Part shown: piece after piece, positions 56,732-64,000 of the stretch
Numbering within the stretch: the stretch's first letter is position 1
How the letters are laid out: each line of letters opens with the position of its first letter
Assembly: GCA_037903355.1 (NCBI GenBank)
Contig: JBAJFE010000038.1
Location: 1,240,001-1,304,000 of the forward strand
Origin: Trichuris trichiura
Taxonomy: Eukaryota; Nematoda; Enoplea; Trichinellida; Trichuridae
Reading direction: 5' to 3'
Length of the DNA stretch: 64,000 nucleotides
Position numbers and translations under genes: made by a program
The notes under the pieces: generated by a model
Seen by the model: the letters and a program-made list of their open reading frames with translations, nothing else
Told to the model about the DNA's origin: nothing
Database searches by the model: none

Positions 56732-56917
56732 CACTAGAACCTCCATAAGTCGACCACCCAAGGGACCGGGAAAAACTGGTCAACATAGGAGGTGGCTAAC
56801 ATAAGAGGCCGTGGGTATATTATATTATTAACGTGCGGACCAACCAAGTGGTCAAAATTCGGTCAACTTAGGGAGGTGGTCGGCATAGAGAGAAGGTCAA
56901 CTTCGGAGGTTCTACTG
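56732..56917. mobile_element. Tigger-type MITE in unit 2
   Basis: CACTAGAACCTCCATAAGTC at the left and the inverse GGAGGTTCTACTG at the right are flanked by TA; unit 1 has the empty site near 37330. Length 186 bp. Inside are repeated GGTCAACTTNGGAGGT-like segments. The terminal sequence resembles that of Tigger/pogo MITEs. Confidence 0.8.
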
Positions 56918-57324
56918 TATACATATTCATTATTTAAGCTTTCATATTTACAATGTATTGCTAAATAATTCAGGAGCATTTTTGTATCTCTTAAAATCAA
57001 CTTGCTATTATTAGTTGTAACCGTGAAGCCATTACATGCAGAAACTGGCTACTAGCGACCCAGAAACGCAAACGACTTGTTTTGCATTTGCGTTGTTGGA
57101 CGGTCGACCTGCGCAGGGTCAGCTATAATTGATTAGTCCCCCGCGGTTCTAATAATGGTGTTCTATTAATAGTACACCGTGAGATAAATTCCAACGCTGT
57201 TTTTCGACCATACACTGCAAGAACGGAGGTCAACTGACTAAGCAAACTTCGCTATGTCAACGGAATGCACACAGATTAATCAGCGGGAGATAACGTTCGT
57301 GCATTAATTACGTGGCATTTCATT

Positions 57325-57430
57325 ACCAGCGACTGCAGATAAGATTGTTAATATATGCGTTAGCGCCGGCAGTTTTTGAATTCTTGGCAAGAAGCCAAGT
57401 CCCCGTCCCGCCAGTGCAGTAAATTGCTGA
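57325..57430 (+). repeat. Recurring protein-like spacer block, copy B (unit 2)
   Basis: Nearly identical to 37745-37850, again with FEFLARSQ followed by a stop. Confidence 0.35.
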
Positions 57431-58590
57431 AGGAACGCAGAAGTTCTGCTTTCTTAGGGCAAAGAAATGGTTTACTGATAGGAAAAGAAAATAAAAATTT
57501 TTGCGATCTTTGTGCACTTTGAATTAGTCTCTTAGCGGCGCAAACACAGCAAGTTTTCGGAATACGTACAATTCTAGCGTTATCAAAATGAGCTCATTTT
57601 GAGCGTAAGATTTTATAGCGTTACGTCTCGGAATTTCAAAAAGAACAACTTACCAAGCATTTTTGCTTTTTGCAGGGTCATGTGTTCACCTGTTTTAGCA
57701 AACTTTATTCTATCTGGACCAAATGCTACTTTAGTACTATTCAAGAAGTGACGACTTGAAACGGGTTCCTCTTGATGGGAAAAAGGAACGAATGGTAGAA
57801 TATTCTGGGGATCCAACTTGTGCCGTCGTCACCGATAAAAGCTTATTACGTGATAAGCAGCATACGAAAAGTTCCCCTGGTCGTTTCCTTTCCAACAATT
57901 TTCGCCTTTTGAAGTGGAATAGAGATTTACCCGCCAAAAGACGAGTTAGTAGGTAAAAATAGCCGAATGCATGGTTAAAGGAGCTGCGAAGTAGAATTAA
58001 TCTGCTGCTTGGTTCTACGTGTACGTATGATTTCGAACTCAAACGTTTCCTCCTCGTGTAGTACAGTTGCGAAAATGTTTTGCACGTATTTGTTAATTGT
58101 AGAAGAGGAAAAATTAGAGTATTTCCTTTATATCAAAAATTAAAATGAGCTTAGCTCAACTTGTACGACGAAGTTTCATTGGCTTGAAATAATTCCTGCC
58201 CATCAGAGAACAAGGAATTACAAGAAAAATAATCGCGGTATAGATTACTGTACTGCAGTCGCGAAACGGAATAGTTCGAGTATAGCGTTAACTGAGAAGT
58301 TACCGAACGAATGGGAAGCTCCGAAAACATTGGCTAACCGCTCATAGCAGAAAAACAGCCACTTCGCTTAGTTTGCTAGCGCCTGCGTACTCAAAATCTT
58401 AGCATTTTTTTCACCGTTCAACATGTAACTTCAGATTCGATTTTTGAACTGCACTCGCTGCCAGTTACAGTGCAACTGCGATTTCGCAGCTTTTTCGCTG
58501 TTCTGAGATCATACAAACCGCTCACCTACGCATTGCAGTTTTACGCGCGCGAATTACAGCAGACTGCAGTTTACGTCAACAAAATTTAGT

Positions 58591-58641
58591 GGCCCTGAAA
58601 AGGGCCGTTTGGGGTCAAAAAGCTGCGCATGCAGCAACCGC
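58591..58641 (-). terminator. H4 mRNA 3' end: canonical stem-loop plus an upstream hairpin (unit 2)
   Basis: Stem-loop at 58606-58591 and hairpin GCTGC-ATGC-GCAGC at 58635-58622, both identical to unit 1. Confidence 0.88.
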
Positions 58642-58983
<342 letters not shown>

Positions 58984-59791
58984 CTACCAAACAAACAAGC
59001 TCACTACTGACTGCTGGCCACTCAGCATCGCGCTTAGTAAGGCAGCATTATAGGCGACACCTGTAGGTCACGTAACGAACCAATAGAAAAGAGCAGTTGC
59101 CGAAGTATTCGCCGGAAGCGTAGGTTTCGCTGATCGATATATCGATTGACGACTAAGTAACGCACCCATTGCGTGGGTGGATTCGAGCGATTGCAAAGCA
59201 AAGAGTTGGCAGTAAAGATGGGTGAAAATGGTTAAAGAAGTCAAGGAATCATCGCAAAATTTTCAGTTTTTATGTACAATTAAAATCAGTAAGCAAGTTA
59301 TAACAGGATAAAGCTTTCATGCAGAAACTTTCTTTACGTATATTTAGCTCCATCATGTAAAAGTTCTTTATTTACGGGATGAGTTAAGCAAATTTCGGAA
59401 TCAACGATATTTTATCTTCAGGGTGCGAATCAATAGAGTCAGTAGTCGGGGGCCTGAAATGGAAAACATCAAAATATTGTGGCTTTTTTAGTTTACTGCT
59501 TAGAATTCTGTCACCCGCGACTGTTGACTGATGACCAAGATAGGATCCATACACTACTTTCGTCCGAAATTGTTGTTTGATTTTTTCGGCCGTGCTTCAA
59601 AGATTATACGATGAAAACCGATTTTTACCGCAGGTGTTTAAAAATTGGACGCCTGACAACGGGTGTCTTCATTGGCGGGATACGGTACGGTAAGCCCATT
59701 TGTTAGTAATCCGCTACTAAGAAAGAGGCTTACCTTCCCTGCGTCCAAATAAAGTACGGATATATTAGATTCGATATATTCTATTTTATCA

Positions 59792-60020
59792 ATGGAATGT
59801 TGCATTAGCCTATAAGCGAGACCAACATTTACAGCGACAAACGCTTGGCTTATTGCCAAGAATTCAAACGTTCCAGACGCTATGACCTGCTCGAAAGCGT
59901 CTGAACAACTGTGGGTCATTAGAAATGACAATGAAATGCCAGCTCTGACTGGATTGAATCTGCTGATCATGCATGCATCGGTACGAGTTTGGATTCGTAC
60001 AATTACATGTTGACCTTGGT
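59792..60020 (-). repeat. Recurring protein-like spacer block, copy C (unit 2)
   Basis: Counterpart of 40930-41160 with the frame still open (GTFEFLAISQAFVAVNVGLA) but with several amino-acid-changing differences over the longer frame 59638-60066. Confidence 0.35.
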
Positions 60021-60729
60021 TCTTGAACGCTAAGGTCGACAAATTGAGCTTTGTAACGTATCTCAAAAGGAACTATTAATAGAATGCCATTATGGAACAG
60101 CGGGGAACTACTGTTCAATTGATGCTGATCTGCGCAGGTCGTTCGTCAAACGATGCGGTCGTAAAACAACTCCATGAGCTTCTAGACTCGCTATTGCCCA
60201 GTTTCGTGTTTCAATGGTTTCCAAACGAATACTTATAATGTAAATGCAAAGTGAGGAGGCAAAAGTGCTGCTAAGGTTTCTCCAGCTTCGTGCACCGTAT
60301 TGATAAGATAGCACAGGACGGTTTGAAAAAGTTTGGAATTTCAACTTCGTGCTAGCCACTAACCGGCATGGCAGTCAGCACAAGCGCGTCAGTAATGATA
60401 ACAGATTGCTCTTCCGACGGCTGCTTGCCTTAACGCAAATACAAAAACTTTGCGACCGGACTGCTTATCTGCGGAACGCAAATCAACTTAGAGGCAACGC
60501 ATTTGGTTGCCAATAATGCTAGCAAAGTCACAACGTGCAGCCTTGATTTCTTTTTATCGAGTTGACTCAGTAATTGAATGTGTAAAGTTGAATGAAAAGC
60601 GTCGCTTTCCGGATACTGCGTTTTTCCTGTTCAAAATTCACTTCAAAACAGCGAGTTCGAGACTGCTATAACTGAAGGGATTGGGAACACTGATTCATTC
60701 AACCAAATTACCCGGTTAAATGCTTAGAC

Positions 60730-61767
60730 CATAGGTTCTCAAAGTGGGCGATATCGCCCCCTGGGGGGCGATGAGGGAGCACAGGGGGGCGATGGGAACC
60801 TCGTGCGGGGGCGTTAAGAATCACGTAAGAGGAACTCTGGCAGAATTATCCCTAGCGCAGGAGGGCCCTCAAAGAGACCTTCGTAAGAAGGGTCTTTCTT
60901 AACTCGCCCTAACTAGAAGTGGCGGCGGCAATTTCAAAGGAGGCCAGGTGGGCGTGGAGGGCGCAATGGAACAATGGCGTTTTTCTTAGCTCAATTCCTC
61001 CAGAAGTGGAGGCAGCAAATTCAAAAGCATTATGGGGCACGAAGCGGCAAGTTATGGGTTGCTGTAGAAAATTTCTTTATTACGTTTCCATTATCTTATC
61101 TAGCGGAATGCGGATTCAGCGCGGTTACGGAGCTGTTAAGCAGCAAGAGAAGTCGGCTAGATATAGTGAATCGAGGCAACCTTAGACTGATGATGACAAA
61201 GATGTAGCCAAACATAGACAACTTGCTCGTCCTGCGTCAAGCACACCCATCACATTGAGTAGTTTCCGTTCACGTGCAGTCGCAAACTTGCGTTATAGTT
61301 TCTTTTGCATCTTTTCGCTTAAGCGTTTTCACTTCAATCTGGTTTGTTGTCACTACAATTCTGGCTGGCGTGGGTAAAAAGACAAATTGACGCACATTGT
61401 TTTTTTTTCGGGAAAGGCTAATGAATGCTTCTTGCTTATGTGACTTTATGTTCTGAAAAACGTGAGAGGAAATACGAAAGACAAGCAGTACTTTTCCCAT
61501 CATAAAATGGTTGGTGGAAAAGCAGGAGTGATATAGTACGTCTACCACGTTACGAAGAGTAAAAGTCTTTTCTGCAAACATTTCTCTGGTGTAATGGTAT
61601 TGCAAAGATTTGCCCACCGGGGGCGACGGACGGAAAAGTTTGAAAACCTGATGACCTCCCGTTTCAGCCAATCAGCGGACTCGAAATTTACCAATCAGAA
61701 GTGGGGGGCACTAGCGCTCGGGAACGTTCACAGGGGGGCGATGGAGCGAAAAGTTTGAGAACCTATG
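60730..61767 (+). mobile_element. hAT element in unit 2 with transposase C-terminus, 8-bp TSD
   Basis: GCTTAGAC is duplicated (60722-60729 and 61768-61775), single in unit 1 near 41870. Terminal repeats CATAGGTTCTCAAA and TTTGAGAACCTATG are perfect over 14 bp. The plus strand at 60974-61207 reads FIT-FPLSYLAECGFSAVTELL, SKRSRLDIVNRGNLRL: the conserved hAT C-terminal dimerisation region. The rest of the transposase is deleted, so this 1038-bp copy depends on a helper. Confidence 0.9.
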
Positions 61768-61905
61768 GCTTAGACGACGCTAAAAGAAAGAGTATAAAGT
61801 CCAGATTATTACGGTCTTTGAGCCGGTGTATTTGAACAAGCTTCCGAACACACGTGCAGATCATGGCCAGTTCGAACTGTTGAGCGGTAGAGAGCATTGC
61901 AAACT

Positions 61906-62003
61906 GTTACAGATAACAGCACAACGAAAAAACGGGAAAAGCCGTAGAAGCTCTTACAACCATGAAAATTCAACCCGTTATTAAAACACCCAGTTTTCAA
62001 GAA
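61906..62003 (-). mobile_element. Penelope end fragment at a 4-kb deletion junction
   Basis: TTACAGATAACAGCACAACG and AACGGGAAAAGCCGTAGAAG, then CTTACAACCATGAAAATTCA, match the outer arm of the element at 38006. On its left unit 2 aligns with unit 1 up to about 42005, on its right from about 46157, so the fragment replaces 4.1 kb. No TSD is visible. Confidence 0.75.
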
Positions 62004-62165
62004 TTCGATAAACCTAACATAAAGCAGGGGCAATTAAACAATTCTACAACGACACTTTATCACACATCCAAATTTCGCCACGCCCTTCAACTGTGACCTA
62101 CACTTTGAGTTCAATTACTAAACAACGTAACAATTTTTTATGCACATTGTAGATTACAATTTAGT

Positions 62166-62218
62166 GGCCCTGAAAAGGGCCGTTTTGGGTCAAATAAAAG
62201 AACTGTTGCTCAGTCCTT
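62166..62218 (-). terminator. H2A mRNA 3' end: canonical stem-loop plus an upstream hairpin (unit 2)
   Basis: Stem-loop 62181-62166; hairpin over the TGA stop at 62218-62198, identical to unit 1. Confidence 0.88.
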
Positions 62219-62596
62219 TTTCGAAGCCTTCAACTCAGTTTTCTTTGGGAGAAGGCTTGCTTGTATATTCGGTAACACGCCACCTTGAGCAATTGTCACC
62301 CCTTTGAGGAACTTGCTTAGTTCTTCGTCATTTCGGATCGCCAACTGCAAATGACGTGGGATAATCCTAGTCTTCTTGTTATCACGAGCTGCATTGCCAG
62401 CCAATTCCAAAACTTCAGCTGTCAAGTATTCTATGACGGCAGCAAGGTAAACTGGAGCACCGGCTCCAATACGTTCAGCATAGTTTCCTCGTCGAAGCAA
62501 ACGATGAATACGTCCAACGGGAAACTGCAATCCTGCTCTGCTGCTTCGGCTCTTCGACTTGCCTTTCACTTTTCCACCTTTACCACGACCAGTCAT
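62210..62596 (-). CDS. Histone H2A (unit 2)
   Basis: Encodes the same 128-residue protein as 46364-46750; the few base differences visible are synonymous (for example near 62317 and 62490). Confidence 0.98.
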   Translation of the reverse strand: MTGRGKGGKVKGKSKSRSSRAGLQFPVGRIHRLLRRGNYAERIGAGAPVYLAAVIEYLTAEVLELAGNAARDNKKTRIIPRHLQLAIRNDEELSKFLKGVTIAQGGVLPNIQASLLPKKTELKASKKD

Positions 62597-62802
62597 AATG
62601 TCAGCTTACCAACACCAAACAAATGGCAATGACTAACCTTCGAAATAAGGTAGTGTATAAATAACTTGGTATATATGTCACTCGACCGCTCTTGGCTCGC
62701 CGTCGAGCCCTGATTAGTCAACGTTCAGCTGTTTACCCTGCCCATCGCCTACTTAATGTCCTGTCGGAAGCGTAATTCTCATTACTCTTTGGTTCGTTTG
62801 TC
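62597..62802. promoter_or_regulatory. Shared divergent H2A/H2B promoter (unit 2)
   Basis: 206 bp as in unit 1, with the TGTATAAATAAC box kept. Differences are scattered single bases, for example GGTAAATATG changed to GGTATATATG. Confidence 0.6.
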
Positions 62803-63174
62803 ATGGCTGGTAAGGCTGTGCTGAAAGGCGTAAAGAAGGCTGGCAAGGCTCAGAAAGTTACGAAGGGTGGAGACAAGAAAAGGAGGAAGTCAAGGAAGGA
62901 GTCGTTCGCTACGTACATATACAAGGTTCTCAAGCAAGTTCATCCCGACACAGGAATCAGTAGCAAGGCGATGTCAATAATGAATAGCTTTGTGAATGAT
63001 GTGTTCGATCGAATTGGTGCCGAGGCATCTCGCCTGGCTCACTACAACAACCGACATACGATCAGTTCGAGAGAAATCCAAACTGCCGTCCGTCTTTTGC
63101 TTCCGGGAGAGCTGAGCAAGCATGCTGTCAGCGAAGGAACAAAGGCAGTGACGAAGTACACCAGCGCTAAGTAG
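62803..63174 (+). CDS. Histone H2B (unit 2)
   Basis: Same 123-residue protein as 46957-47328, intronless, divergent from H2A. Confidence 0.98.
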   Translation: MAGKAVLKGVKKAGKAQKVTKGGDKKRRKSRKESFATYIYKVLKQVHPDTGISSKAMSIMNSFVNDVFDRIGAEASRLAHYNNRHTISSREIQTAVRLLLPGELSKHAVSEGTKAVTKYTSAK

Positions 63175-63222
63175 GCGGCAACATCGTTGCTGCTATGACC
63201 CCAAACGGCCCTTTTCAGGGCC
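63175..63222 (+). terminator. H2B mRNA 3' end: canonical stem-loop plus an upstream hairpin (unit 2)
   Basis: Hairpin GCGGCAAC-ATC-GTTGCTGC at 63175-63193 and stem-loop GGCCCTTTTCAGGGCC at 63207-63222, both identical to unit 1. Confidence 0.9.
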
Positions 63223-64000
63223 ACTAAATTGAATGCAACAAAATGTGCAACTTTTGCGCTTTCTAACTGCAGCGTAAACGCGCGATACTGTTTTTCAGTG
63301 TACAATCAGTTTTTATCACGTAACCTTACCTGAGCTTTGGGAGTCCATTTTTTGATCTGTGAGATCGGCGCGGCTTGGAATTAGGCTCAGTTGTGTCCTC
63401 AGCTGTAAATGTTACCCTTAAGAAGCGGCTTACAATGTTTATCACAAAGGTATATTTCCCAAACGTGTTCCACATTGAGCGTTCAGGCAGCAGCTACTAG
63501 TGCACGTTGGGAGGTGCTCTAACAGTAAGAAGCATTAAGCTGTCCAACCAAGCGGAAAGTGAAGTACCGATTTTCGGCACGCGTTTGAGTAATATCAGTT
63601 CTCTTTCTTTAACCGTATGAGACTTTGACTGCTAGAGGTTGCGAGTACTAGTTGTCAAAATGTTGAAACCTGTTGCTCATACATTCTTTACCTTGTAAAC
63701 TTTAAAAAAGTTATCTTTTCTAATCAGGCGTATTAGGTAGTTTCAGTTCTGCATCAAGTGGCTATGCGATTTTCGTATTTCCAACTGACGCGCAAAATAT
63801 ATTTGCACACATGCAATCAACAGTTGTCATTCGGCAACGGTAACGAAATGCCATCTAGTTAAAGCACGATTGTGTCGCGCTGATGCATTAGTGTGCACTT
63901 TTCTTTGACAAAGCATAGTTTGCTCAGTCAGCTGACCTTCATTCTTGCACGCTGAGGTGGATAAATGGGACATCGAAGCTTATTATCACAACTTGAGCTA

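Overview
The window is eukaryotic and reads as a nematode genome, most likely from the Dorylaimia (Trichuris/Trichinella-like) side. A cuticle collagen with the nematode N-terminal domain is present, most introns are about 45-65 bp with GT..AG ends, an intron-bearing ISXO2-like (Merlin/IS1595-type) transposase gene is present, and histone genes lie in a tandem array. The placement below nematode is inference.

Layout. 1-6551 (+): a Na-dependent cation-chloride cotransporter (SLC12, NKCC/NCC branch), 15 exons seen, N-terminal exon(s) not found. 6931-10185 (-): a bHLH-PAS gene of the dysfusion/NPAS4 type in 7 exons, convergent with the cotransporter; a 1.7-kb intron holds a Tigger-like relic. 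10348-11114: a Penelope-derived foldback and a hAT end. 14455-15683 (+): an ISXO2-like transposase gene with an open spliced frame. 16314-20040: Tigger-like debris, a pogo-type element with clear ends, and a mariner relic. 22723-23916 (-): a cuticle collagen. 26905-31392: Penelope-like fragments, a mariner fragment and a 1.2-kb Tigger derivative. 31471-32501: a degenerate tRNA-Gln copy and a good tRNA-Thr. 32853-64000: two tandem histone units (H3-, H4-, H2A-, H2B+), the first 18.6 kb and the second cut by the window end.

The two histone units are near-identical in the genes and 90-97% alike by eye in the spacers, so each transposon present in only one unit is visible with its empty site. That gives exact ends and target-site duplications (TSDs) for nine insertions: five Penelope-derived fragments, two hAT elements, one Tigger-type MITE and one 1.9-kb palindrome. 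No linker histone H1 was seen.

Most interesting signals: (1) all four histone mRNAs carry a second, sequence-unrelated hairpin at or just after the stop codon, 13-17 nt before the canonical histone 3' stem-loop, with a shared UGACCC-AAAC spacer between; (2) the Penelope-derived repeats carry a hammerhead-ribozyme-like core (CTGANGA, helix II, GAAA) whose helix II differs between copies but stays paired; (3) a 1.9-kb palindrome with TA target duplication; (4) an unidentified protein-like block recurring in the histone spacers.
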